DNA of 64,000 nt, from contig BDLO01000001.1 in the NCBI GenBank assembly GCA_001950395.1, positions 62,001-126,000 of the forward strand. Reading direction: 5' to 3'. Below, in pieces: positions 18,618 to 28,355 of this stretch (position 1 is its first letter; every line of letters starts with the position of its first letter). The notes beneath the pieces were generated by a model. That model did not search any database. It saw nothing but the letters and a program-made list of their open reading frames with translations, and had not been told where the DNA came from. The DNA is from Coriobacteriaceae bacterium EMTCatB1. GTDB lineage: Bacteria > Actinomycetota > Coriobacteriia > Anaerosomatales > Anaerosomataceae. Made by a program: the position numbers and the translations under genes.

Positions 18618-18965
18618 ATGACCGTGCCGCAGCTCAGATTCTTGCAGGTCTTCGTGCTGCTCGTGCTCGTCTCGCTCGTGCTTGCCGTTCTTGCCCTGGT
18701 TGCAGGAGCGCGAGCCGGCTCGCGTGCCGGCAAGAGGGTGTTGCGCGCCAGCGTCCTGATCCTGCTGGCGTCGCTCGTGGGTTGCGCGGCGTGGGGCGCC
18801 GCATCGGGAGAGATTCGCGTCTTTTGGAGCGAGCTCGGCCTGGACGCGGTCGTGCAGATCGGTGCGTTCGTGGCGATCGTCTACTTCACGGCTCACAACT
18901 TCACGTCGCGCTACCTCGATGACAGGGCCGTCCAGGAGAGGAAGGAGAGCGCGGAGGATGCCTGA
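18618..18965 (+). CDS. Small membrane protein of unknown function in met operon
   Basis: About 115 aa with 2-3 TM segments; overlaps metH start at 18958. Confidence 0.65.
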   Translation: MTVPQLRFLQVFVLLVLVSLVLAVLALVAGARAGSRAGKRVLRASVLILLASLVGCAAWGAASGEIRVFWSELGLDAVVQIGAFVAIVYFTAHNFTSRYLDDRAVQERKESAEDA

Positions 18966-21348
18966 CATCGCAGCACGGCTCGGCCGCGAAGTGCTCGTCG
19001 TCGACGGCGCGATGGGCACGATGCTGCAGCGCGCCGGCATACCGCCGGAGCAGCCGGGCATCCAGCTCAACCTGATCGCCCCGGAGGTCGTCGCCGACAT
19101 CCACCGGAGCTACGTGCTCGTGGGCGCGGACTGCGTGACGACGAACACCTTCGGCGGGACGCGCCCGAAGCTCGCTCAACACGGCCTCGAGGGCTTGCTC
19201 GAGCAGGCCAACCGGGCCGGCGTGCGACTGGCTCGCGAGTCCGGTGCTCAGCACGTGCTTGCCGACGTCGGGCCGACCGGCTTGGTGATGGAGCCCTTGG
19301 GGAGCGCGACCTTCGACGAGGTGTACGCGCACTTCTTCGAGCAGGTCCGGGCGCTCGCTGCCGAATCGCCTGACGCCATCCTCATCGAGACGATGACCGA
19401 TATCGCCGAGGCGCGCTGTGCGGTGCTCGCAGCGCGCGACGCCTGCGACCTTCCCGTGTTCGTGACGGTGACGTTCGGGCGCGGCGGCGTTATGGACCTC
19501 TCGGGAACGCCACCCGAAGCGGCCGCCGTGATCCTGGAAGCTGCCGGCGCATCGGCGGTCGGCGTCAACTGCGGGCTCGGGCCAGCAGAGATGCTACCGC
19601 TGGTGGAGCGCATGGCGCGCGCCACGGCGCTTCCCATCATCGTGCAGCCCAACGCAGGGATCCCTCGCGTCGAGGGTGGCGTCACCGTGTTCCCGGGCAC
19701 GGCTGAGGAGATGGGGGCCTACGCCGCGAAGTTCGTCGAGGCAGGCGCGTCCGTGGTGGGGTCCTGCTGCGGCTCGACGCCCGCGTTCACCGGTGCGATC
19801 GTCGACGCCGTCAAGGAGCTGCCCGTGTCGAGGAGGCCAGGACGCGGCCGCGGAGTGACGCTCGCGAGTCCGCGCCGGGTGCTCAGCATCGGGGGCGGCC
19901 GCCCGATGGCGGTCATCGGCGAGCGGATCAACCCGACAGGCAAGAAGGCGCTCGCTCAATCGTTGCGCGAAGGGTCGATGGCGATCGTGCGGCAGTTCGC
20001 TGCGGAACAGGCGGCTGCGGGGGCTCATGCGCTCGACGTGAACGTGGGGGCCGCTGGCGTCGACGCGCGCACGGCCTTGCCTGCGGCGGTGCTTGCGCTG
20101 TCGGGCTCCTGCGACTTGCCGCTCGTGCTCGACACGACGGATCCGGCGGCGCTGGAAGCGGCTCTCAAGCTGTACCCAGGCCGCGCGCTCATCAACAGCG
20201 TGAACGGCGGCGAGGAGTCGATGGGTGCGGTGCTCCCGCTCGCCAGGAGATACGGTGCCGCCGTGTTGGTGCTCGCGCTTGACGGCGACGGCATCCCAGG
20301 CACGTCCGAAGGTCGGGTGCGAGTCGTGGAGCGCGTGCGTGAGCACGCTCTTGCCGCCGGTCTGTCGGACGACGACCTGCTCGTCGACTGCCTCGTGCTC
20401 ACTGCCGCCTCCGACCCGGGATCGGCGCGGGTGACGCTCGATGCGCTCCGCGAGGTGAAGGCGAGATGGGGTCTTGCCGCCGTGCTCGGCGTGAGCAACG
20501 TCAGCCACGGCCTCCCTGGGCGCTCGACTCTGAACGCCACGTTCCTCGCGATGGCCGCAGGTGCGGGGCTCGACGCCGCCATCGTCAATCCCGGCGACGC
20601 CGAGGTGATGCGAGCGGTCGCGGCGGCCGACGCGCTGCTCGGCCGCGACGAGCGCGCGGAGCACTGGGTCGCTCTCGCGTCCGAGCGCTCGGGGCAGGAC
20701 GAGCCCGCGGCCTCCAGCGAAGAGGAGCGGCTCGCGCTCGCCGTCGAACGCGGCGACGCAGACGGCGCCCCGCAGCTCGTCGAGCAGCTGATCGCTCGCG
20801 GCTGGCCGGCTGCGCAGCTGATCGCCGACGTGCTGACGCCGGCGATCCAGCGTCTCGGAGACGCCTACGGTCGCGGCGACGTGTTCCTGCCGCAGCTGAT
20901 CGCGGCCGCTGATGCGATGAAGGCAGCGGTCGAGACCGCGAAGCGCCACTTGCCGCCTGGAGCGGGGGCGTCGCTCGGTCGCGTGGCGTTCGGCACGGTG
21001 AAGGGCGACATCCACAGCATCGGGAAGGACATCTGCATCTCGATGCTCGAGAGCCACGGTTTCGCGGTCGACGACCTCGGTGTCGACGTGAGCGCGGATC
21101 GTTTCGCGCAAGCAGCGCGTGACGCGGACGTGGTGTGCGCGTCTGCGCTCATGACCACGACGTTGCCTGCGATGGAGGAGGCCGTCCGCGCCGTTGTGGC
21201 GACAGGCACGCCGGTCCTCGTCGGCGGAGCGGTCGTCACCGAGGAGTACGCGCGTTCGATCGGAGCAGGGTACGCAGACGACGCTCCCGGCTGCGTGGAG
21301 GCCGTCCGGAAGGCCGTGGCGAGCCGCAACGCCGCAAAGGAGAGCTGA
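18958..21348 (+). CDS. metH: Short-form cobalamin-dependent methionine synthase (Hcy-binding, pterin-binding, B12-binding; no activation domain)
   Basis: DGAMGTMLQRAG, NTFGGTRPKL, VGSCCGSTPAF; AVIGERINPTGKKALA; B12 motif GDIHSIGKDICISMLESHGFAVDDLGVD. Confidence 0.9.
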   Translation: MPDIAARLGREVLVVDGAMGTMLQRAGIPPEQPGIQLNLIAPEVVADIHRSYVLVGADCVTTNTFGGTRPKLAQHGLEGLLEQANRAGVRLARESGAQHVLADVGPTGLVMEPLGSATFDEVYAHFFEQVRALAAESPDAILIETMTDIAEARCAVLAARDACDLPVFVTVTFGRGGVMDLSGTPPEAAAVILEAAGASAVGVNCGLGPAEMLPLVERMARATALPIIVQPNAGIPRVEGGVTVFPGTAEEMGAYAAKFVEAGASVVGSCCGSTPAFTGAIVDAVKELPVSRRPGRGRGVTLASPRRVLSIGGGRPMAVIGERINPTGKKALAQSLREGSMAIVRQFAAEQAAAGAHALDVNVGAAGVDARTALPAAVLALSGSCDLPLVLDTTDPAALEAALKLYPGRALINSVNGGEESMGAVLPLARRYGAAVLVLALDGDGIPGTSEGRVRVVERVREHALAAGLSDDDLLVDCLVLTAASDPGSARVTLDALREVKARWGLAAVLGVSNVSHGLPGRSTLNATFLAMAAGAGLDAAIVNPGDAEVMRAVAAADALLGRDERAEHWVALASERSGQDEPAASSEEERLALAVERGDADGAPQLVEQLIARGWPAAQLIADVLTPAIQRLGDAYGRGDVFLPQLIAAADAMKAAVETAKRHLPPGAGASLGRVAFGTVKGDIHSIGKDICISMLESHGFAVDDLGVDVSADRFAQAARDADVVCASALMTTTLPAMEEAVRAVVATGTPVLVGGAVVTEEYARSIGAGYADDAPGCVEAVRKAVASRNAAKES

Positions 21349-21349
21349 C

Positions 21350-22021
21350 GTGATCATCACCAAACGGAGAGAGTGGCAGCGAGTGCTCGACGACCTGGGT
21401 TCCGTCGAGGCCAGGCGCGTGTTCGTCGTCGGGTGCGGCGAGTGCGCGACGGCCGCCCACACGGGCGGCGAGCCGGAGGTCGCCGAGGCGTGCGAGCGGC
21501 TGGCTGCGAGCGGCTTCGAGGTGACCGGCTCGTGCGTGCCTGAAGTCACGTGCCACGCCGGCGGCGTACGGCTCGAGACTCGCAAGAACGCAGCAGCCAT
21601 ACAGGACGCCGACGCCCTCGTCGTTCTCGCGTGCGGAGCTGGCACGCAGACGGTGGCGGATGCTGTGGCGAAGCCCGTCTTTCCCGGGCTCGAGTCGGCG
21701 TTCCTCGGGACGACCGTGCGCCACGGCGTGTTCGAGGAGCGCTGCCAGATGTGCGGGGAGTGCGTCCTTGACGCCACAGGTGGCATCTGCCCGGTCACGG
21801 CGTGTCCGAAAGGCATGCTCAACGGGCCGTGCGGCGGCATGTGGGACGGCATGTGCGACGTCCTGGACGACCGCGAGTGCGTGCACGTGCGGATCCGAGC
21901 CCGGCTGGCGGAGCAGGGCCGGGACGTCGCTCGTACGCTGCCCCCGAAAGACCACTCGAAGAAGCTCAAGCCCGCTCGGCTGAGCGTGAAGGAGCACAGA
22001 CCCGACGGGAGCGTGCGATGA
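21350..22021 (+). CDS. MetV-like Cys-rich partner of methylenetetrahydrofolate reductase (MTHFR C-terminal domain)
   Basis: VFVVGCGECATAAHTGG..., EERCQMCGECVLDATGGICPVTACPKGMLNGPCGGMWDGMCDV; directly upstream of metF. Confidence 0.87.
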   Translation: MIITKRREWQRVLDDLGSVEARRVFVVGCGECATAAHTGGEPEVAEACERLAASGFEVTGSCVPEVTCHAGGVRLETRKNAAAIQDADALVVLACGAGTQTVADAVAKPVFPGLESAFLGTTVRHGVFEERCQMCGECVLDATGGICPVTACPKGMLNGPCGGMWDGMCDVLDDRECVHVRIRARLAEQGRDVARTLPPKDHSKKLKPARLSVKEHRPDGSVR

Positions 22022-22890
22022 GCCGGCTCCGAGAAGCCCTCGAGCGAGGCGAGTTCGTCATCACGGGCGAGATCGCCCCGCCGCGCGGAAGCGACGTCTC
22101 TGCGATGCGCGAGACGATGGCGCTCGTCGGTCCGCTGTGCCACGCGCTCAACATCACGGACAATCAGGGCGCTTCGCTCCACATGTCGAGCCTGGGCGCG
22201 TGCCTGGTGGCGCTCGAGATGGGGTTCGAGCCGATCTTCCAGCAAACGTGCCGCGACCGGAACCGGCTCGCCCTGCAATCAGACCTCATGGCCGCGTGGG
22301 CGCTCGGCATCGAGAACGTCCTTATGGTGACGGGCGACGACCCGCGGAGCGGCGACCACCCGCAAGCGAAGGGCGTCTTCGACGTCGACTCGACGCAGCT
22401 TCTTCGCATCGCCAAAGACATGAACGAGGGCAGGGACATGCAGGGCCGTCCGCTTGCTGGCGGCACGGGGTTCTACCTGGGCGCCGCCATGTTCCCTGAA
22501 GCCGAGCCGTGGGACGCGCAACTGGCTCGCACCGTCGGCAAGATCGAGGCGGGCGCCCGGTTCTTCCAGACACAGGCCGTCTTCGACCTTGAGAAGCTGG
22601 CGCGTGCGGTGGATGCTCTGCACGCGCACGGCGCGAAGGTCATCGCTGGCGTGCTCTTCTTGCGCAGCCCGCGCGTCATCGACTTCGTGAACGAGCACCT
22701 CGCCGGGCTGAGGGTCCCCGATCACGTCGCGAGACGAATCAAGAGCGCTCCTGACCCGCTCGAGGCGGCGATCGACCTTGCCGTCGAACAGGTGGCTGCT
22801 ATCCGCGAGATCGCCGACGGAGTCCACGTCATGCCGCTCGGTCTCGATGGCCGCGTGCCCGAGGTCTTGGAGCGGGCCGGCGTGCTTTGA
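22018..22890 (+). CDS. metF: 5,10-methylenetetrahydrofolate reductase
   Basis: EFVITGEIAPPRGSD, NITDNQGASLHMSSLGACLV, VLMVTGDDPRSGDHPQAKGVFDVDS. Confidence 0.9.
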   Translation: MSRLREALERGEFVITGEIAPPRGSDVSAMRETMALVGPLCHALNITDNQGASLHMSSLGACLVALEMGFEPIFQQTCRDRNRLALQSDLMAAWALGIENVLMVTGDDPRSGDHPQAKGVFDVDSTQLLRIAKDMNEGRDMQGRPLAGGTGFYLGAAMFPEAEPWDAQLARTVGKIEAGARFFQTQAVFDLEKLARAVDALHAHGAKVIAGVLFLRSPRVIDFVNEHLAGLRVPDHVARRIKSAPDPLEAAIDLAVEQVAAIREIADGVHVMPLGLDGRVPEVLERAGVL

Positions 22891-23095
22891 GCGCGCTGAC
22901 CGCACGTCGCACGGGGCTTTGCGAGCGGTTCTCACGGCTGGCTCGCGGTCGTCACATTCCCTTCAGCCCGTCACCCAGGGCGGCTCGCGCTCGTTACTTC
23001 GGTGAAGAGAGATAAACCAAGCTCCGGGAATCGGGGGCCGCATGGTAGGATTGCGGTACTACGCACGTCAAGCGACGAGCAAGCGCGGTGCAGCG

Positions 23096-23776
23096 ATGGC
23101 ATTACCCGGAGGACAGCTCTGCCGGTGCGACCTCGAGGCCCGGATCGGGACCTACGGCGCGCTCGCCGACGTGCTCGGCGGCGCTGCTGACGAGGTTCAA
23201 GGAGCAGTGGTCTCGTTGCGGCGCGCGGGGTCGTGGTGCTCGCTTGCGTACTTCGACGACGACGCTATCCAGGCCGCGTGCGCTGAAGCTGAGCGTGCAG
23301 CACGTGACCCGCACGAGGTCGTGCGATTCCTCGAGGAGCGCCGAGCCGTGATCGGCCACGAGCGCTTCGATCCGTTCATGCACCGCGTATCGCCATGCGG
23401 CGCAACGTACGTGACCGACAAACCAGAGGATCTCCTCGCGGACCTGGCGGCGCTGTACGGGGAAGCCGGGTACGTGGTCCACTATCGGGTGCCCTGTGAG
23501 TCGCACATCGCCGTGGAGCTCGACTACATGCGGTTTCTGTTGGAGCGCGTACGGGCCGGCGACGAAGAGGCCTCGAAGGGCGCCGCGGACTTCTTCGTGA
23601 AACACATCTCGGGATGGTCGCTGCTGTTCGCGGTCGCGTTCGGCGATGCCGTCCAGCATCCCATCTCGCGCTGCGTGGCTCTGAGGCTGGATCGCTTCCT
23701 CTCCTGCGAGGAGAATGTGGTCAGGCACAGCGTGCCTTCCAACTGCATCCAGTGCCGTCTGGCGGGTGCGGACTGA
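23096..23776 (+). CDS. TorD/DmsD-like molybdoenzyme chaperone family protein
   Basis: All-helical ~225 aa; ESHIAVELDYMRFLLER...FFVKHISGWSLLFAVAF pattern of TorD-like proteins; adjacent MoaE-like gene. Confidence 0.6.
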   Translation: MALPGGQLCRCDLEARIGTYGALADVLGGAADEVQGAVVSLRRAGSWCSLAYFDDDAIQAACAEAERAARDPHEVVRFLEERRAVIGHERFDPFMHRVSPCGATYVTDKPEDLLADLAALYGEAGYVVHYRVPCESHIAVELDYMRFLLERVRAGDEEASKGAADFFVKHISGWSLLFAVAFGDAVQHPISRCVALRLDRFLSCEENVVRHSVPSNCIQCRLAGAD

Positions 23777-23824
23777 GCGACGCTATACTGAGGCGGTCCG
23801 TCCGACCGTTCTGAGGAGCTGCGA

Positions 23825-24199
23825 ATGGCACACGCGGGTCGTCCCTCAGTCGACGAGTGGCTGCAAGAAGCCAAGCGAACGTGCGACCTGTCAGCAACCG
23901 GGATGTTCCTCGTGCACAACGGCGTCGTGAGGGGCACCTCGAGGTCGGGCGATCTGGTCGGGGGCATGGACCTGTCGGTGGACTACGAACGGCTTGACGA
24001 GATCGTCGAGAGCGCGCGGCTGATGGAGGGCATCACCTACGTTCGCGCCTGGGTGAACGAGGGGTCGCTTGCCGTCGGGGACGACATCATGTACGTCGTC
24101 GTCGCGGGGGACATCCGGGAGCACGTCTTCGAAGCGCTCCAGGCGCTCGTGAAGATGATCAAGACCCAGGTCGTCAAGGAGATCGAGCGGCCTGTGTGA
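23825..24199 (+). CDS. MoaE-like (molybdopterin synthase catalytic subunit family) protein, short form
   Basis: MFLVHNGVVRGTSR...GITYVRAWVNEGSLAVGDDIMYVVVAGDIREHVFEALQALVKMIKTQVVKEIE. Confidence 0.72.
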   Translation: MAHAGRPSVDEWLQEAKRTCDLSATGMFLVHNGVVRGTSRSGDLVGGMDLSVDYERLDEIVESARLMEGITYVRAWVNEGSLAVGDDIMYVVVAGDIREHVFEALQALVKMIKTQVVKEIERPV

Positions 24200-24206
24200 C
24201 GGGTCG

Positions 24207-25940
24207 TCAGCGCGCGGTCTCCTTCGCCGGCGCGACGAGGCTCGGGTCGGCGAACGCGAACGGCACCGCGTCGTTCTTCGAGGCGTACATCGCCATGTCC
24301 GCCGCGTGCATCAGCTCGCTGAAGCTGCGGCCGTCTGTCGGATAGAAGGCGATACCGATCGACACGTCGATCGGGACGGCGCCTTCTTCGATGATCAGGG
24401 GCTCCTCGAGCGCCTTGACGATCTTCCGTGCGATCAACCCGGCCGCCTTGCGCGAGGTGACCTGCGGCAAGAGCAGCGTGAACTCGTCGCCACCGAGACG
24501 GGCGACGGTATCGCTCCTGCGCACGACCTTGCTCAATCTCCGTCCGATCTCGGCGAGCAGCGCATCGCCGATGGCGTGGCCGAGCGAGTCGTTGACGAGC
24601 TTGAAGTCATTGATGTCCATGAACATGACTGCGAAGCAGGAATCCTCCCGCTCGGCGCGGCTGATGGCGACGGCCAGTCGGTCGTCGAAAAGCGCGCGGT
24701 TCGGCAATCCGGTGAGCAGGTCGTAGTACGCCATCTTCCGGATGGTCTCTTCGGCGCGTTTGCGCTCGGTGATGTCGTGCGCGACGGCCTGCACCGCCGG
24801 CCGACCGTGGTACATGAGCGGCGTCGAGGTGATTTGGACGTCGATCGCAGTGCCGTCCTTGCGCACGAAGCGGAACTCCGTGGGCGGCAGAGACCGGCGC
24901 TCGATGACTGTCGTCCTGAGGGCCTCCGCCGCGCGATCTTTGAACGCGGGGTCGACGAACTCGAGGACGTGCGTGCCCAGGAGGTCGCGCGGGTCTTCGT
25001 ACCCGAGCATCCGGGCGCCGTTCGGGTTGATGAACGAGACCACACCTTCGATGTGCACGAGAATGAGGTCTGGCGCCATCTCCACCAAGCTGCGGAAGCG
25101 CTCCTCGCTCTCCCGAAGCGCCTTCTCCGCACGACGCCTTACCGCTATCTCCTCAGTGAGCAGCTCGTTTGCGTGCTCGAGCTCGGCAGTGCGCTCGTGG
25201 ACTTCTCTCTCAAGTCGCTCGCTGTACTCTTGGAGAGCGACTTCCGCCCTGCGGACGTTCGTGATGTCCCGCGCCGTCTCGACGACCGACTCGATCGACC
25301 CATCCGGGGCGAGCACGGGATAGAAGGTGGACTCGATCCAGAGCTCGCCGCGCGAGGAGTCGGCGCTGTGCTTCACGCCCGTCTGCGGAGCGTGTGTGCG
25401 CACCACCTCTTCGAGCATGCATCCTTCGCACGGCCCGTCCAGGCCGAGCACGGCCTCGTAGCAGCGACGTCCTACAAGGGCTTCCGGGTCGACCTTGGTG
25501 AGATCCTTCGTAGCGGGATTCGCGTACCGCACCGTGTAATCGGGATCGAGCACTATCACGGCGTCAGGGCTGTGGTCGTACACCATCTGGAGCTTCGAGC
25601 GCTCGTGCTCGAGCGTCCGCACCGTCGCTGCGTACCGGTCGAACATCGTCTGCGTGTACCATGCCCCAGACGCGATGAGGGCCGCGACGGCGACCCGCAG
25701 CACGAGCGTCGGTGGCTCAGGGTTCAGCAGGTCTTGCCAGAAGCCCGCGCCTTCAGGTGAGATGACCCCGTGCACGTAGCTGACGCCCAGCCAGAACGCG
25801 ACGATGATCGCGAGCGCGGCTGCGAACAGCCGTGGCTCGTTGCGCGGGGCCGAGCCGTTCTTCCTCATCACGACGATCCCCTCGAAAGACGCCAGTGCCG
25901 TCGTGTCGTCTTCCCCTCGTATCGGCACAGGCCCATACAA
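24207..25940 (-). CDS. Membrane PAS-PAS-GGDEF diguanylate cyclase
   Basis: TM segments, two PAS domains, coiled coil, DLLTGLPNRALFDDRL...RRSDTVARLGGDEFTLLLP (active-type GGDEF with RxxD I-site); start may be 25868. Confidence 0.92.
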   Translation of the reverse strand: MYGPVPIRGEDDTTALASFEGIVVMRKNGSAPRNEPRLFAAALAIIVAFWLGVSYVHGVISPEGAGFWQDLLNPEPPTLVLRVAVAALIASGAWYTQTMFDRYAATVRTLEHERSKLQMVYDHSPDAVIVLDPDYTVRYANPATKDLTKVDPEALVGRRCYEAVLGLDGPCEGCMLEEVVRTHAPQTGVKHSADSSRGELWIESTFYPVLAPDGSIESVVETARDITNVRRAEVALQEYSERLEREVHERTAELEHANELLTEEIAVRRRAEKALRESEERFRSLVEMAPDLILVHIEGVVSFINPNGARMLGYEDPRDLLGTHVLEFVDPAFKDRAAEALRTTVIERRSLPPTEFRFVRKDGTAIDVQITSTPLMYHGRPAVQAVAHDITERKRAEETIRKMAYYDLLTGLPNRALFDDRLAVAISRAEREDSCFAVMFMDINDFKLVNDSLGHAIGDALLAEIGRRLSKVVRRSDTVARLGGDEFTLLLPQVTSRKAAGLIARKIVKALEEPLIIEEGAVPIDVSIGIAFYPTDGRSFSELMHAADMAMYASKNDAVPFAFADPSLVAPAKETAR

Positions 25941-26070
25941 TTGTTAACCCACGAGCGATGACTGGCAACCTTTGGAGAGTGTCTCCCGACGAACGGTCTG
26001 ACGAACGGCGCGAACGGCCGCTTGGGGCAGGGTGCTAGAATCGTGCGACACACGACGATGGGAGGCAGGC

Positions 26071-27477
26071 ATGCGCATCGCGGTCATCGGAGGGGGCCCG
26101 GGAGGGTACGCCGCAGCGTTCGAGGCGGCGCGTCTGGGCGCGGAGGTGGTGCTCGTCGAGCGCGATCGGCTTGGCGGCACCTGCCTCAACTGGGGTTGCG
26201 TTCCGACCAAGGCGATACTGCGCTCGGCGCACGCAGCGCTCGACGCTCGCAATGCGAAAGCGCTTGGTCTTTCCGGGGCGCCGCTTGCGGTCGATCTGCC
26301 CGCTTTGGAGGCCCGGACCCGCGGCGTCGTGGACGAGCTCCGCGGCCAACTCGAGGCGACCGCGCGGCGGCTGAAGGTCGCGGTCCTGCGGGGCGAGGGT
26401 CGTCTGGAGGGGGCGCACCGGGTGGCGGTGCAGCTCGCCGAAGGCGGCACCGAGGCCATCGAGGCGGACGCCGTGATCGTCGCCACTGGCTCGGAGCCGT
26501 TCCGGCTTCCGAACATAGACCACAGCATCCCGACCGTCTGGACGAGCGACGACGCGGTCTCGCTCAGGGGGATTCCCGAGAGCATCGTCGTGATCGGAGG
26601 CGGGGTCATCGGGCTCGAGTTCGCGTGCGCGTACGCTGCATTCGGCAGCAGCGTGACGGTCGTCGAGCTCACCGAGCAGGTGCTGCCTGGCATGGATAAA
26701 CGGGTGGCGCGCACCATCCAGCTCGCCCTCGAAGCGCTCGGGGTGTCCTTCCACCTCGGCGACGCCGTGGAGCGGGTCGAGGACCGCGGTGCTCACGCCT
26801 CTTCAACGCTGCGGAGCGGCTCGGTGCTGGAATCGGACGTCGTGCTGTCGGCGGTCGGGCGGGTGCCCGTGGCGAGCGGCATCGGCCTGGAGGAGGCCGG
26901 CGTCGAGTTCGACAGGAGGGCGGTCAAGGTCGACGAGCGCCTCATGACGAGCGTGCCCGGCATCTTTGCCGTCGGCGACGCGATAGCGGGCATGATGCTC
27001 GCGCACGTGGCCGAGGCGGAGGGTCGAGCTGCTGCTCGAAATGCCGTGGCATGGGCCGAGTCCCGTGCGGCGGGCGTCGAACCTGCGTATGAGAGCGTGC
27101 GCTACGACTGCATCCCGGCGTGCGTCTACACCTTCCCGAACGTCGCGTCTGTCGGTGCGACGCGGGACGCAGCTGCCGCTCAGGGAGTCGATGCCGTGCA
27201 GGCGGTCGCGAAATTCACCGGCAACGCTCGCGCTCTCGCAGAAGGCGAGCCCGAGGGGTTCGTGCAGGTCGTCGCCGAGCGTGGAAGCGGCAGGATGCTC
27301 GGGTGCCAAATCGTCGGGCCGTTCGCGGTGGAGATCGTCCACGAGGCGGCCATCGCGATTCGAGAGGGCTTGAGCGTCGTCGAGATCGGCGAGGCGGTGC
27401 ACGCGCACCCCACGGTCTCCGAGACTCTCATGCTGGCGTGTGAGGACGCTGCGTCAAAGTCGGGAGCCCGTCGCTGA
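26071..27477 (+). CDS. lpdA: Dihydrolipoamide dehydrogenase
   Basis: MRIAVIGGGPGGYAAAFEAARLGAEVVLVERDRLGGTCLNWGCVPTKA; GDAIAGMMLAHVAEAEG; HAHPTVSE. Confidence 0.93.
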   Translation: MRIAVIGGGPGGYAAAFEAARLGAEVVLVERDRLGGTCLNWGCVPTKAILRSAHAALDARNAKALGLSGAPLAVDLPALEARTRGVVDELRGQLEATARRLKVAVLRGEGRLEGAHRVAVQLAEGGTEAIEADAVIVATGSEPFRLPNIDHSIPTVWTSDDAVSLRGIPESIVVIGGGVIGLEFACAYAAFGSSVTVVELTEQVLPGMDKRVARTIQLALEALGVSFHLGDAVERVEDRGAHASSTLRSGSVLESDVVLSAVGRVPVASGIGLEEAGVEFDRRAVKVDERLMTSVPGIFAVGDAIAGMMLAHVAEAEGRAAARNAVAWAESRAAGVEPAYESVRYDCIPACVYTFPNVASVGATRDAAAAQGVDAVQAVAKFTGNARALAEGEPEGFVQVVAERGSGRMLGCQIVGPFAVEIVHEAAIAIREGLSVVEIGEAVHAHPTVSETLMLACEDAASKSGARR

Positions 27478-28355
27478 TGCCGTACCAGCACGGAGAGAGC
27501 GCGCCGAGGATGCCAGAGTGGATGCGGCGCCCGATCGCCCGGGAGGGCGCGTACGCGAGCGTGAAAGAGCTCCTCGCTCGTCATCGGCTCCACACGGTGT
27601 GCCAGTCTGCGAAGTGCCCCAACCAGGGGGAGTGCTTCGCGTCAGGCACTGCGACGTTCCTGGTCGGGGGCGGGGTGTGCACGCGCGGGTGCCGCTTCTG
27701 CGCTGTTGAGCCGGGCGCTCCTGAGCCATTGGATTCCACCGAACCCGAGAGGGTCGCGCAGGCCGCGGCCGAGCTCGGCTTGGAGCACGTGGTGGTGACC
27801 ATGGTGACACGCGACGACGTGCCAGACGGAGGGGCCGCGCACGTGGCTGCGGTGATCCGTGCCGTGCAGGCGGCTGTCCCCGGTGCCGCCATCGAGGTCC
27901 TGACGAGCGACTTCGGCGGCTCGATCGAGGCGCTCGACGTCGTGCTGGCGGAGCGTCCCGACGTCTACAACCACAACGTGGAGACGGTCCCGCGGCTATA
28001 TCCCGCTGTGCGTCCGCAGGCGGACTACGAGCGGAGCTTGCGGATCCTGCGACACGCGGCAGAGCGCGGTGGCTTTCCAGTGAAATCTGGCCTCATGGTG
28101 GGTCTTGGCGAGGCGTACGAAGAAGTGGTCGAGACGCTGGCCGACTTGCGTGACGCGGGGTGCTCGATCGTCACCATCGGGCAGTACCTTCGACCCAGCC
28201 GCGAGCACCTCCCGGTCGTCGAGTTCGTGCGGCCCGAGGTCTTCGCGGCGCTTGAGGAGGAGGCGCGCGCCCTCGGCTTCGAAGCAGTCGCGTCGGGTCC
28301 CTTCGTGCGGTCGAGCTACCACGCGCGCGAGGCGGCTAACGCGGTTCGAGCGTGA
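27477..28355 (+). CDS. lipA: Lipoyl synthase (radical SAM)
   Basis: TVCQSAKCPNQGECF...FLVGGGVCTRGCRFCAVEPG; KSGLMVGLGE; QYLRPSREHLPV. Confidence 0.95.
   Translation: MPYQHGESAPRMPEWMRRPIAREGAYASVKELLARHRLHTVCQSAKCPNQGECFASGTATFLVGGGVCTRGCRFCAVEPGAPEPLDSTEPERVAQAAAELGLEHVVVTMVTRDDVPDGGAAHVAAVIRAVQAAVPGAAIEVLTSDFGGSIEALDVVLAERPDVYNHNVETVPRLYPAVRPQADYERSLRILRHAAERGGFPVKSGLMVGLGEAYEEVVETLADLRDAGCSIVTIGQYLRPSREHLPVVEFVRPEVFAALEEEARALGFEAVASGPFVRSSYHAREAANAVRA

Noticed and set aside
19594-22278. 894-aa minus-strand ORF
   Set aside because: Antisense to metH/metV/metF; biased composition and no recognisable motifs
24306-25760. 484-aa plus-strand ORF
   Set aside because: Antisense to the PAS-GGDEF gene
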